Positions 1-8,791 are shown, counted from the stretch's first letter. The stretch is 64,000 nucleotides of DNA from Neisseria brasiliensis (GCF_009671065.1 NZ_CP046027.1:2108001-2172000); one strand, 5' to 3'. The notes: generated from the sequence alone by a model not told the origin. Program-made: numbers and translations.

Positions 1-8
1 TGAAATCT

Positions 9-2021
9 ATGCCTAAACCATCAGCCGCCAATGCGTCGCAATCAGATTCTATCTTGCGACTGTTGGTGGTTTTTGTGCTGATTTTAATTTTTTTCGCACT
101 ATTATTGGCACGCTTTGTTTATCTGCAAGTAGTGCGCCATGATGACTTTACCGGTCGGGCATCTACCAACCGCATCACCATCATTCCCAAACCGCCCATT
201 CGCGGTGAAATTGTTGATGTCAATGGCGTACCTTTAGCGAAAAATTATCCGGTGTTCTCATTGGAAGTGATTCCAAGTGAAATTGAAGGCAAGATGGATG
301 ATTTAATCGAAGCCTTAAGGCAGTATGTCAACATCAGCGAAACGGATTTGAAACGTTTCAAAAAATACCGCGAAACTTATCGTAAATACGAAAATATTCC
401 GCTCAAATTAAAGCTGACGGATGAAGAAGCTGCCAAGTTGGCCGTGCATTTGCATGAGTTTAAAGGGGTTGAAGTCAATTCGCGTACTTTCCGTTCTTAC
501 CCTTATGGCGCGTTAACTTCACATTTTGTCGGTTATATCGGTCGTATCAGCGATCGAGACCAAGAAAAGCTAAAAGAAGAAGACTTGACCGCCCTGTATC
601 GCGGCAGCACCCACATCGGCAAATCTGGTTTGGAAAATTATTATGAACACCAGCTGCATGGTGTGCCGGGTTATCAAGAAGTAGAAAAAGATGCCTATGG
701 CAATATCGTCAAAGTGTTGAAAGATGTGCCGCCTAAAATGGGGCAAACTTTGCGCTTAGGCATGGATATCCGCATGCAGCTTGAAGCCGATCGTATTTTA
801 GGCGGCAAGCGTGGCGCTGTGGTGGCGATTAATCCGCAAAACGGTAATGTTTTAGCGTTTGTTTCCAAACCCTCTTTTGACCCGAATTTGTTTATCGATG
901 GCATTGATACGGAGACATGGAAGTCGCTGAATGAAGATTGGCAGCGCCCGTTAATCAATCGTGTGACGCAAGGTCTTTATCCGCCGGGCTCGACGTTTAA
1001 ACCTTTTATCGGTATGGCTTTTTTGGAAAGCGGTAAGCTGACCCAATCGACAGTATTACCTGCGCCGGGTGCGTGGAGCATTCCCGGTAGCCGACATTTA
1101 TTCCGCGATGCGGTGCGCAGCGGTCATGGTTCGGCAAATTTGAGCCGAGCGATTCAGGTTTCATCAGATACCTTCTTTTATCGTGCCGGCTATGAATTGG
1201 GCATTGATAAAACACATCCTTATCTGGCTGAGTTTGGTTTAGGTGCGCAAACCGGTATCGATTTACCGAATGAATACCGCGGCATCCTGCCAAGCCGTGA
1301 ATGGAAAGCAAAACGTTTTGCTAAAGCCAAATCGCCATCGGCGCGCGAATGGATGCCGGGGGAAATGGTGTCGGTGAGTGTGGGGCAGGGGTATAACGCT
1401 TATACCCCTTTACAGATGGCGCATGCCACGGCCTCTTTGGCTAATGATGGCGTGGTTTACCGCCCGCATTTGGTTAGAGAAATTTTGAATTACAACAATC
1501 GGGAAATCACCAAAATCAATCCAGTTCCTGAACGCACCATTCCATTTAAGCACGATAATTTTGAATACATCAAAAATGCGATGGTGAAAGTATTGAAACC
1601 GGGCGGCACAGGCCATCGCATCGGTGCAGGCTTGGCCTATCCCATGGGCGGTAAAACCGGTACCGCACAAGTGGTGCAAATTCAGCAGGGTAAATCCTAT
1701 AATGCGGCCGCTTTGCGCGAGCAGCATCGCGACCACGCATGGTTTATTTCGTTTGCGCCGGTGAATAAACCGGAAATCGCCATTGCGGTATTGCTGGAAA
1801 ACGGTGGTTGGGGTGCGAATGCAGCACCATTGGCGCGCAGTTTAACCGATTTTTATATGCTGAACGTGAAACAAAATCAGTTTCCGCCTGAATCTGAAGC
1901 ATGGGTCAAACAGGCAACAATTGGTGTGCAACAAGCCAAACCGGTTCCCCCTTCGATTTTTCAGACGGCCTATCAACATTCTGTAACCTCACAACCGACA
2001 AAGGAAACGCATAATGACTGA
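9..2021 (+). CDS. mrdA: penicillin-binding protein 2, peptidoglycan transpeptidase
   Basis: Class B penicillin-binding protein of the elongasome; it crosslinks peptidoglycan during lateral growth together with the glycosyltransferase RodA. The 670-residue protein has one N-terminal membrane anchor (about residues 17-42), a dimerisation domain and a C-terminal transpeptidase domain. The three active-site motifs are visible: STFK with nucleophile Ser328, SSD at 385-387 and KTG at 549-551. It overlaps the next gene, rodA, by 8 bases, which fits a co-translated mrdA-rodA pair. The ATG lies 8 bases from the window edge, so its ribosome binding site and upstream neighbours cannot be seen; a TGA at bases 1-3 could be the stop of an upstream gene. 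Confidence 0.95.
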   Translation: MPKPSAANASQSDSILRLLVVFVLILIFFALLLARFVYLQVVRHDDFTGRASTNRITIIPKPPIRGEIVDVNGVPLAKNYPVFSLEVIPSEIEGKMDDLIEALRQYVNISETDLKRFKKYRETYRKYENIPLKLKLTDEEAAKLAVHLHEFKGVEVNSRTFRSYPYGALTSHFVGYIGRISDRDQEKLKEEDLTALYRGSTHIGKSGLENYYEHQLHGVPGYQEVEKDAYGNIVKVLKDVPPKMGQTLRLGMDIRMQLEADRILGGKRGAVVAINPQNGNVLAFVSKPSFDPNLFIDGIDTETWKSLNEDWQRPLINRVTQGLYPPGSTFKPFIGMAFLESGKLTQSTVLPAPGAWSIPGSRHLFRDAVRSGHGSANLSRAIQVSSDTFFYRAGYELGIDKTHPYLAEFGLGAQTGIDLPNEYRGILPSREWKAKRFAKAKSPSAREWMPGEMVSVSVGQGYNAYTPLQMAHATASLANDGVVYRPHLVREILNYNNREITKINPVPERTIPFKHDNFEYIKNAMVKVLKPGGTGHRIGAGLAYPMGGKTGTAQVVQIQQGKSYNAAALREQHRDHAWFISFAPVNKPEIAIAVLLENGGWGANAAPLARSLTDFYMLNVKQNQFPPESEAWVKQATIGVQQAKPVPPSIFQTAYQHSVTSQPTKETHND

Positions 2022-3153
2022 ACCTCAAAGCGTCGGTTGGGCGAAAAAAATCAAGCAAACCGTATGGGCGCCGATTGATCCTTGGCTGTTTTTTGCGATG
2101 CTGGCCGTGTACATCATGAGCCTGTTTTTGCTTTATTCGGCCGATGGGCAAGAATTTGGTCAGCTGGAAAACAAAACGCTGCACACGGTTATCGGCTTTA
2201 TTTTATTGTGGGTTGTCGCGCAAGTCCCGCCCAAAACTATTGCCAAATGGGCGTTGCCGATTTATGCGGTGGGCGTGGTCTTGTTAATTGGCGTTGAAAT
2301 TGCGGGCGTAACGGTCAACGGCTCAACCCGTTGGCTTGATCTCGGTATCAGAATTCAGCCGTCTGAAATCATGAAAATTGGTTTGCCGATGATGGTGGCG
2401 TGGTTTTTCCAGCGCTTTGAAGGCCGATTGCGCTGGTGGCATTATCTGGCCGCGTTGGGCTTGATGGCGGTGCCGGTGGCGTTGATTTTGAAACAGCCTG
2501 ATTTGGGCACGGCCACGTTGATTATGGCTTCGGGTCTGTTTGTGGTTTATTTTGCCGGATTGCCGTGGAAAGTGATTTTTGCCGCCATTGTAGGCTTTGT
2601 GGCCGTATTGCCCTTAGTTTGGAATTACGGCATGCACGATTACCAAAAAACGCGCGTGTTGACCTTGCTTGATCCGACTAAAGATCCACTTGGCGCGGGT
2701 TATCACATTATCCAATCGATGATTGCCATCGGCTCGGGTGGTGTGTGGGGGAAAGGCTGGCTCAATGGCACACAAACGCATCTCGACTATATTCCTGAAG
2801 CCACGACTGACTTTATTTTTGCCGTGTTTGGCGAAGAATTCGGTTTAATCGGCAATATCTTATTATTGCTGGTGTATTTGGTGATTTTGGGGCGCGGTTT
2901 GTACATTGCCGGCCGCGCACAAACTTTATATAGCCGCACATTGGCCGGCGCGTTGACCATGACCTTTTTCTGCTACGCCTTTGTGAACATGGGCATGGTG
3001 AGCGGTATTTTACCGGTGGTGGGGGTGCCATTGCCACTGGTGAGCTACGGCGGCACGGCAACCATTTCCATCATGATGATTTTGGCGTTGTTGATGGGCA
3101 TTGCCAACGAACAAAAACTACCGCGACCAAAAACAGAAACACAAAAGGGATAA
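2014..3153 (+). CDS. rodA: SEDS-family peptidoglycan glycosyltransferase RodA
   Basis: Polytopic membrane protein of 379 residues in the SEDS family (RodA/FtsW/SpoVE), which polymerises lipid II into glycan strands in the elongasome. About ten hydrophobic segments are visible. The family-typical stretches are present: NGSTRWLDLG and QPSE in the middle, and PVVGVPLPLVSYGG near the C-terminus. It overlaps mrdA by 8 bases and is followed 3 bases later by marC, so the three are probably one transcription unit. Adjacency to mrdA favours RodA over FtsW. Confidence 0.94.
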   Translation: MTEPQSVGWAKKIKQTVWAPIDPWLFFAMLAVYIMSLFLLYSADGQEFGQLENKTLHTVIGFILLWVVAQVPPKTIAKWALPIYAVGVVLLIGVEIAGVTVNGSTRWLDLGIRIQPSEIMKIGLPMMVAWFFQRFEGRLRWWHYLAALGLMAVPVALILKQPDLGTATLIMASGLFVVYFAGLPWKVIFAAIVGFVAVLPLVWNYGMHDYQKTRVLTLLDPTKDPLGAGYHIIQSMIAIGSGGVWGKGWLNGTQTHLDYIPEATTDFIFAVFGEEFGLIGNILLLLVYLVILGRGLYIAGRAQTLYSRTLAGALTMTFFCYAFVNMGMVSGILPVVGVPLPLVSYGGTATISIMMILALLMGIANEQKLPRPKTETQKG

Positions 3154-3156
3154 AAC

Positions 3157-3819
3157 ATGGAACTCGGTGTTGAAATCACCAAATTAATTGTCGCCTTTAT
3201 GGTGTTGATTAATCCATTTAGTGCGTTGTCGATTTATCTCGATTTAACCCGCAACCACAGCACACGCGAGCGACGTAAAATTGCCAAAGTGGCGACTTTG
3301 TCGGTGTTTATCGTGATTTCAGTTTTTGCCGTCAGCGGCGGTTTGATTTTGAAGCTGCTGGGCATTAGTGTTGGTTCGTTCCAAGTTGGCGGCGGTATTT
3401 TGGTGCTGTTGATTGCCATTTCGATGATGAAAGGCGACGACAATCCGGCTAAGCCTGATTTGGGCACCAGTGAAGACAGTGAGATTACGATTACGGCAAA
3501 ACCTAAAGATAATGTGATGTCGTTTGCCGTGGTGCCGATTGCTATTCCTATGATGATTGGCCCGGGTGGTATTTCTACTGTGATTATTTATGCCTCTGCG
3601 GCGCAAAATTATTGGGATGTGGTCAGCATCATTGCTGCCGGATTTTTGATTAGCCTGTTTTGCTATATTGTGTTGATGGCATCGGCAAAAGTCAGCAAAT
3701 GGCTGGGCGATACCGGTTTGAGCATTCTCAACCGGATTATGGGCATGCTGCTGGCAGCGGTATCAGTGGAAATTATTGTGGCCGGTTTGAAGGCTATTTT
3801 CCCTCAATTGGCTGCTTAA
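3157..3819 (+). CDS. MarC family integral membrane protein
   Basis: A 220-residue membrane protein of the MarC (UPF0056) family. The N-terminus, with INPFSALSIYL, and six hydrophobic helices match the family; the segment IPMMIGPGGIS at about residues 130-140 is characteristic. The biochemical role of MarC proteins is not settled, and the historical link to multiple antibiotic resistance has not been confirmed. The start follows rodA by 3 bases, suggesting translational coupling, and a DUS hairpin follows the stop. Confidence 0.88.
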   Translation: MELGVEITKLIVAFMVLINPFSALSIYLDLTRNHSTRERRKIAKVATLSVFIVISVFAVSGGLILKLLGISVGSFQVGGGILVLLIAISMMKGDDNPAKPDLGTSEDSEITITAKPKDNVMSFAVVPIAIPMMIGPGGISTVIIYASAAQNYWDVVSIIAAGFLISLFCYIVLMASAKVSKWLGDTGLSILNRIMGMLLAAVSVEIIVAGLKAIFPQLAA

Positions 3820-3843
3820 GATACAATCAACAAAAGGTTTTCA

Positions 3844-3871
3844 AGGCCGTCTGAAATATTTCAGATGGCCT
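3844..3871. terminator. DUS inverted-repeat hairpin after marC
   Basis: AGGCCGTCTGAA at 3844-3855 faces TTCAGATGGCCT at 3860-3871, with one mismatch in the second arm. It probably ends the mrdA-rodA-marC transcript while also acting as an uptake sequence. Confidence 0.6.
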
Positions 3872-3983
3872 CTTTATGAATGAAATTCATGTTTTTTGCG
3901 AAAATTAAGCGTTTGATTGTTGTATAGAAGCTTGGGTATAGTGGGACATCTCAATAAAAAATAACGCCAGAGAAGGAAATAAC

Positions 3984-5156
3984 ATGACAGAACAAGTAAC
4001 TTCAAAACGCTTTTTAACCGTAGGCTCATTCCTGCGCCCAGAAGATTTGTTGGTTTTCAAGCGTGAAATTGGAAAGCGCGACGATATCCAATATCCATTT
4101 TACGATGAACTGAAAGGCTATAAAGAAGCCGAAGACGAAGCCGTGGCCAAAATCGTGAAAGAGCAAGCCGAGCATCAATTGCCTGAAATCACCGATGGCG
4201 AATTTTCGCGCTCGTTGTGGCATTTGGATTTCGTGTGGGGCTTGGCCGGTGTTCGCCGCTTTATTGCCGAACACGGTTACTTTTTCCGCGACAACAATCC
4301 TGATGAGAAATACGAAACCCGTCGCGACGTTGGCATTGAATTTACCGACCATGTTTGCTGCAAACACCACGCGTTCATCGACCACTACAAACGCTTAGAA
4401 GCCTTGTCGCCTGAAGGCAGCGTGTTGAAACACTGTATTCCGTCTCCTTCGCACATTTATGGCGAATTGGGCATCATGTCGAAAAACATCGGCGGCAAAG
4501 TGTATGAGAGCAAAGAAGCCTTGCGTGCCGATTTGGTTGAAGCATACAAAGATTTCTTGCGTGAATACTACGCAGCCGGCGGCAAAATCATTCAGTTTGA
4601 CGATTGCTTGTGGGAATTGTTTGCTTCCGATAATGAACACAGCCCGTTCAGCGGCCAAGGCTTTACTGCCGAAGCGCAAAACTTGGCACAAGATTTCATC
4701 GATTTAAACAATGAAATCATCGCTTTTGCCCACGAATTGGGCTTGAAAGTGTACACCCACAATTGCCGCGGTAACTACGATTCGCGCAACATGGCTGACG
4801 GCAGCTACGAAACCATCGCCGATTTGTTCCTGAAAAAACAAAATTACGACCGTTTTTATTTGGAATGGGACGACGAACGCGCCGGCAACCTGACCGCCTT
4901 GAAAGCCTTTGCTGATAAACCGGAAGCTGAAGTGGTATTGGGTTTCTTGTCGAGCAAAACCGCTGATTTAGACGATGAAGCGCGTACGCTGAAATTGTTG
5001 GAAGAAGCCACGCAATATGTGCCGAAAGATAAATTATACCTGTCACACCAATGCGGCTTTGCGTCTTGTGACGGCGGCAACGAATTGACTGAAGCGCAGC
5101 AATGGAAAAAAATCCAGCAAGGTCAACGCATTGCGCGCCAATTCTGGGGTGAGTAA
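3984..5156 (+). CDS. MetE C-terminal-domain-like protein (cobalamin-independent methionine synthase family)
   Basis: A 390-residue TIM-barrel protein resembling the catalytic C-terminal half of MetE and the stand-alone homologues YxjG/YxjH of Bacillus. Zinc-ligand-type residues are visible: the His/Cys pair in THNCRGN and the Cys in HQCGFAS near the C-terminus. The family transfers methyl groups to thiols, but substrates of the short forms vary, so methionine synthesis is an inference. The ATG is preceded by GAGAAGGAAATAAC, a good ribosome binding site. It sits alone between two DUS hairpins and is probably monocistronic. Confidence 0.82.
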   Translation: MTEQVTSKRFLTVGSFLRPEDLLVFKREIGKRDDIQYPFYDELKGYKEAEDEAVAKIVKEQAEHQLPEITDGEFSRSLWHLDFVWGLAGVRRFIAEHGYFFRDNNPDEKYETRRDVGIEFTDHVCCKHHAFIDHYKRLEALSPEGSVLKHCIPSPSHIYGELGIMSKNIGGKVYESKEALRADLVEAYKDFLREYYAAGGKIIQFDDCLWELFASDNEHSPFSGQGFTAEAQNLAQDFIDLNNEIIAFAHELGLKVYTHNCRGNYDSRNMADGSYETIADLFLKKQNYDRFYLEWDDERAGNLTALKAFADKPEAEVVLGFLSSKTADLDDEARTLKLLEEATQYVPKDKLYLSHQCGFASCDGGNELTEAQQWKKIQQGQRIARQFWGE

Positions 5157-5177
5157 AACCAGCTTAACCAGCTCATC

Positions 5178-5207
5178 AAGGCCGGCTGAAATATTTCAGA
5201 CGGCCTT
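5178..5207. terminator. DUS hairpin after the MetE-like gene
   Basis: AGGCCGGCTGAA (one mismatch to the DUS) at 5179-5190 faces a perfect TTCAGACGGCCT at 5195-5206. Two more DUS copies follow before the next gene, at about 5223-5234 and 5266-5276. Confidence 0.6.
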
Positions 5208-5330
5208 AAACTTTTATTCATCAGGCCGTCTGAACAATATTGCGCCATTTTATCCGGTAACAATTTCAGACGGCCTTCGTTATAATATCGGTTTACCTAT
5301 AAAAAACACACGCACTCAAAGGAGCACACT

Positions 5331-6674
5331 TTGTTTCACAGCATAAACGTCGCCAATGGCGAAATGCTTTACCGCCGAGACGCGCAAAGTTGGGATGAAT
5401 TTTCAACGGCACTGCACCAGCTTCAGCAACGCCAACAGCAATTTGCCGCACTCAATGTCACCGCGCGCACGGCTTTACTGAACAAGTTTGCCGACCGCTT
5501 GGCCGACGAGCAAGAGCGCTTGGCGGAAATGGTGTGCGAAGAAGTGGGGAGATGCTTGCATGAGTGTCAGGCCGAATTGAAAAAATCGGTTGAATTAATC
5601 CGCTATTATGTGCGACTGGCACCGGAATTGCTTGCGCACAAAACCATCGCTACGCAAGCGAGTTTGAGCCAAGTCCGATTTGAGCCTTTGGGTGTGGTGT
5701 TGGCGGTGATGCCGTGGAATTATCCGGTGTGGCAGGTGCTGCGTTTTGCCATTCCGGCTTTGTGCGCTGGCAATGCCTGCGTGGTGAAACCAGCCCCCAG
5801 CGTGGCGCGTGTTACTGCCGCTTTGTTTGACATCATCGGTGAAGATTTACCAATGATGCCGGCTTGGCTAAGCCATGACGATACGCTGAAAGCCATTGAA
5901 GCTACCGATGCCATGGCGTTTACCGGCTCGACCCATACCGGCCGCCGACTTGCCGCACATGCCGGTATGCATTTGAAGAAAACCGTTTTGGAACTGGGCG
6001 GTAGCAATGCCTTCATTGTGATGCCCGATGCCGATTTGGCACAAGCGGCAAAAGATGCCTGCTATTCACGTTTTCGCGATGCTGGCCAATCGTGTAATGC
6101 AGCCAAGCGCATCATTGTGACCGAAGCGGTTGCCGGTCAATTTATTCCTTTGTTTTTGGCAGAATGCGATAAGCTGAAAAGCGGCCATCCCAAAGACACC
6201 GACACCACACTTGCGCCTTTGCACCGAGCCGATTTGCGCGATACCGTGCATGAGCAAGTACGAGATGCAATTGCACATGGTGCAGATTGTTTGATGGGTG
6301 GTGAAATCCCCGCAGGTAAAGGCTGGTTTTATCCGGCTACGGTCTTGGATCGGGTGAATAAGGCCTGCCGCGTGTATCATGAAGAAGTGTTTGGGCCGGT
6401 GGCGATGATTTTGCGGGCAGACAGCGAAGCGCATGCGGTTGAATTGGCCAATGATTCGCCGTTTGGCTTAGGCGCGGCGATTTATTCGGGCAATACCGAG
6501 CAGGCTTGGCAATGTGCTGAACACATTCAAGCCGGTTCGGTGTTTATCAACCGCCACACCAGCAGCGATTTGCGCTTGCCGTTTGGCGGCGTAAAAGCGT
6601 CGGGCTATGGGCGTGAGTTGTCGGAATTCGGTTTGTATGAATTTGTGAACGTGAAAACGTATTGGCAGAAGTAA
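5331..6674 (+). CDS. NAD(P)-dependent aldehyde dehydrogenase, succinate-semialdehyde dehydrogenase-like
   Basis: A 447-residue member of the aldehyde dehydrogenase superfamily, most like short succinate-semialdehyde dehydrogenases (GabD/Sad type). The general base Glu221 in ELGGSNAF and the catalytic Cys255 in GQSCNAAKR are present, as is the coenzyme-binding stretch MPWNYPVWQVL near residue 125. The start is TTG, chosen because AAAGGAG lies at the right distance upstream; no in-frame ATG fits the family N-terminus as well. A TATAAT box at 5281-5286 may be its -10. Substrate specificity is inferred from resemblance only. Confidence 0.85.
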   Translation: MFHSINVANGEMLYRRDAQSWDEFSTALHQLQQRQQQFAALNVTARTALLNKFADRLADEQERLAEMVCEEVGRCLHECQAELKKSVELIRYYVRLAPELLAHKTIATQASLSQVRFEPLGVVLAVMPWNYPVWQVLRFAIPALCAGNACVVKPAPSVARVTAALFDIIGEDLPMMPAWLSHDDTLKAIEATDAMAFTGSTHTGRRLAAHAGMHLKKTVLELGGSNAFIVMPDADLAQAAKDACYSRFRDAGQSCNAAKRIIVTEAVAGQFIPLFLAECDKLKSGHPKDTDTTLAPLHRADLRDTVHEQVRDAIAHGADCLMGGEIPAGKGWFYPATVLDRVNKACRVYHEEVFGPVAMILRADSEAHAVELANDSPFGLGAAIYSGNTEQAWQCAEHIQAGSVFINRHTSSDLRLPFGGVKASGYGRELSEFGLYEFVNVKTYWQK

Positions 6675-6741
6675 TTCATAGTTAAAGGCCGAGACATTTA
6701 CGAAACCTTGTGAATCATCAATAAAAACCAAAACGACCGTC

Positions 6742-6837
6742 ATTCCCGCGCAGGCGAGAATCCATTTTTGAGCATGGCAACTATTGAATAAAATAAGTTT
6801 CTGAAATTTTAAGATGGATTCCCGCCTGCGCGGGAAT
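6742..6837. repeat. pair of dRS3-like neisserial repeats in inverted orientation
   Basis: ATTCCCGCCTGCGCGGGAAT at 6818-6837 fits the dRS3 pattern ATTCCC-N8-GGGAAT exactly. ATTCCCGCGCAGGCGAGAAT at 6742-6761 fits with one mismatch. The two 20-mers are near reverse complements and flank 56 bases of AT-rich DNA, the arrangement of neisserial RS/dRS3 repeat units. No gene lies in 6675-6940. Confidence 0.75.
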
Positions 6838-6886
6838 GACGGCGGTTCTTTGTGCTATCATTTTTCAAGGAGTTTTAAAAAGTCTC

Positions 6887-6920
6887 AGGCCGTCTGAAAG
6901 ATGATTTTTTCAGACGGCCT
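6887..6920. terminator. DUS inverted-repeat hairpin
   Basis: AGGCCGTCTGAA at 6887-6898 and TTCAGACGGCCT at 6909-6920 form a perfect stem. It lies between the convergent aldehyde dehydrogenase and GNAT genes and can end transcription from both sides. Confidence 0.65.
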
Positions 6921-6940
6921 TCAAAATAAAATAGATGAAA

Positions 6941-7207
6941 TCAATGCGATAAGCGGCCTTCGCGCGCCAGAATTTGTTCGGCGTAATCGCAACTGGCGGT
7001 CAAATTCAAACCGTTTTTCTCGGCTTCCTGAATGGCCGCATTCACCAAATGGCGTGCCAAGCCCTTGCCACGATGTTGTGGCTCGATGCGGGTGTGGGTA
7101 ATGTCGAGCGTATTGCCAAACGTGCGGTAATCCAATTCGCCGACAATTTCGTCATCGGCCAATAAGACAAATTTTTGCGACTCGATTTGATGCTGGATAT
7201 TCGGCAT
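6941..7207 (-). CDS. small GNAT-like N-acetyltransferase
   Basis: An 88-residue protein of the short GCN5-related acetyltransferase type (the roughly 90-residue YidJ-like family). The acetyl-CoA binding loop appears as QHRGKGLARHLVNAA, preceded by the family-typical strand ITHTRIEP. Its target is unknown. The ATG has CAAAGGAGAAAGTC just upstream, a strong ribosome binding site. It is a single gene bounded by DUS hairpins. Confidence 0.85.
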   Translation of the reverse strand: MPNIQHQIESQKFVLLADDEIVGELDYRTFGNTLDITHTRIEPQHRGKGLARHLVNAAIQEAEKNGLNLTASCDYAEQILAREGRLSH

Positions 7208-7287
7208 GACTTTCTCCTTTGTTATTGAAAATCGACGGGTTGCTTCATCAGTATAAAAGATTTGCCGCAGGGTGCAAGAAAAAATTG

Positions 7288-7320
7288 AGGCCGTCTGAAA
7301 TGGTAAGTTTCAGACGGCCT
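7288..7320. terminator. DUS hairpin downstream of ribBX
   Basis: AGGCCGTCTGAA at 7288-7299 and TTCAGACGGCCT at 7309-7320 form a perfect inverted pair just past the stop of the leftward riboflavin gene. Confidence 0.65.
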
Positions 7321-7340
7321 GTTGGCTCAAAAGAATTTAA

Positions 7341-8675
7341 TTACTGATTTTCCGCTTCTTCAAAGCCGACTACTTCTAAGCCAAAGCCGGTTAGGCCGGT
7401 GAAAGCAGACGGTTTGCCCAATACGCGCAGCTTGTTGACATTGAGGTTGGCCAAGATTTGCGCGCCGATGCCGTAGCTTTTGCTGTCCCATTTAAAAGCT
7501 TGGTTGGCGCCTTTTGGCAAGGTGCGGTCGAGCAGGGACGCGCCGTCTTCTGTGCGGTGCATTAAGATCACCACGCCGCTTTCGGCTTGTTGAATGCGGG
7601 TTAAGGCTTGCGGCAGCGACCAAGAATGGCGCGGATTCGGTGAAATAAAATCCATGGCGCTGAATGGCTCATGCACGCGCACTAAGGTTTCGTTTTCGGC
7701 AGTCGGTGTGCCTTTGACCAAGGCTAAATGGGTTTCACCGGTTAATTTATCGACGTAAACGTGTTGTTGGAATGCGCCCCACGGTGTGTTGACCGGCGAG
7801 TCGCCCATTTCTTCTAACAGGCTTTCGGTGCGGCTGCGGTATTCGATTAAGTCGGTGATGGTGCCGATTTTTAGGCCGTGTTCTTCGGCAAATTTCATCA
7901 ATTCCGGCATACGCGCCATGGTGCCGTCGTCGTTGATGATTTCACAAATCACCGCTGCCGGAATCAGGCCGCACATTTGCGCCAAATCGACACCGGCTTC
8001 AGTGTGGCCGGTACGCGCCAACACGCCGCCTTTTTGCGCGCGCAAGGGGAAAATATGGCCGGGTTGTACGATGTCTTCCGGTTTGGCAGTCGGCGATACG
8101 GCGGTTTGAATGGTTAAGGCACGGTCGGCTGCGGAAATGCCGGTGGCGATGCCGTTGGCCGCTTCGATGGAGACGGTAAAGTTGGTGCCGTATTGTGCGC
8201 CGTTTTTCTGCGTCATCATCGGCAGACCCAGTTCTTCGACCATTTCTTCGGCCATCGGCAGGCAAACCAAACCGCGGGCGTGTTTAATCATAAAATTGAT
8301 GGCTTCGGGCGTGACAAATTGCGCGGCCATTAAGAGGTCGCCTTCGTTTTCGCGGTCTTCGGCATCGGTGATGATGACCATTTTACCGGCTTTGATGTCG
8401 GCTAAAATTTCTGGAATGGTGGCAATATTCATGGCTTTGCTTTCTTGAGATTCGGAGGGAGTGGGTGTGTGTACGGTGTCGAGCCACATTTCGGGCATGG
8501 CGGCATCGCGCTCTATTTTTCGGGCTTTTTTCTCGCCGAAGGATTTGTTTTTCAATAAAGCGGAGAGTTCGCCCTGATTGATGCCGGTTGCCGCAACCAA
8601 TCGGGCTTGCTGACCGCCGCATTGCTGGTTAATCCATAGTCGCAGATTGTGGCGGCGCAATTCGGTAATGGTCAT
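7341..8675 (-). CDS. ribB: 3,4-dihydroxy-2-butanone-4-phosphate synthase with N-terminal HTH domain and degenerate GTP cyclohydrolase II domain (RibBX type)
   Basis: Makes 3,4-dihydroxy-2-butanone 4-phosphate from ribulose 5-phosphate for riboflavin synthesis. From the ATG at 8675 (AGGA 7 bases upstream) the protein is 444 residues in three parts. Residues 1-65 look like an XRE/phage-repressor-type helix-turn-helix (QARLVAATGINQGELSALLKNKSFGEKKARKIE). From Met82 comes a complete RibB domain with the metal/substrate loop DAEDRENEGDL and RTGHTEAGVDL. The C-terminal third resembles GTP cyclohydrolase II but lacks the three zinc cysteines, so it is probably inactive (RibBX arrangement). An internal ATG at 8432 could give a RibBX-only form. 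A longer frame reaches 8726 but has no clear ribosome binding site. The HTH raises the possibility of autoregulation, which is inference. Confidence 0.88.
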   Translation of the reverse strand: MTITELRRHNLRLWINQQCGGQQARLVAATGINQGELSALLKNKSFGEKKARKIERDAAMPEMWLDTVHTPTPSESQESKAMNIATIPEILADIKAGKMVIITDAEDRENEGDLLMAAQFVTPEAINFMIKHARGLVCLPMAEEMVEELGLPMMTQKNGAQYGTNFTVSIEAANGIATGISAADRALTIQTAVSPTAKPEDIVQPGHIFPLRAQKGGVLARTGHTEAGVDLAQMCGLIPAAVICEIINDDGTMARMPELMKFAEEHGLKIGTITDLIEYRSRTESLLEEMGDSPVNTPWGAFQQHVYVDKLTGETHLALVKGTPTAENETLVRVHEPFSAMDFISPNPRHSWSLPQALTRIQQAESGVVILMHRTEDGASLLDRTLPKGANQAFKWDSKSYGIGAQILANLNVNKLRVLGKPSAFTGLTGFGLEVVGFEEAENQ

Positions 8676-8704
8676 GGTGTGTCCTGTGTGTGAGAACGTA
8701 ATTG

Positions 8705-8742
8705 ATTGTAGTCCCAACTTTACCAAAAAGCAAATTTGGTAA
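8705..8742 (-). promoter_or_regulatory. ribBX promoter with palindromic operator candidate
   Basis: Read leftward, TTGCTT (8733-8728) and TACAAT (8710-8705) are separated by 17 bases, a good sigma-70 promoter. The -35 box lies in the middle of a perfect inverted repeat, TTACCAAA-N7-TTTGGTAA at 8720-8742. A second small palindrome, ATTAC-N6-GTAAT, lies at 8757-8772. The position over the -35 is what a repressor site would look like. Confidence 0.5.
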
Positions 8743-8791
8743 TATGAGGTATTTATATTACTTTATGGTAATTATTTTAAATAAGAAAACA

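Noticed and set aside
3984..5156. MetE-like gene considered as a truncated metE
   Set aside because: It is complete as a stand-alone ~390-residue family with its own start and ribosome binding site; no remnant of the MetE N-terminal half lies upstream.
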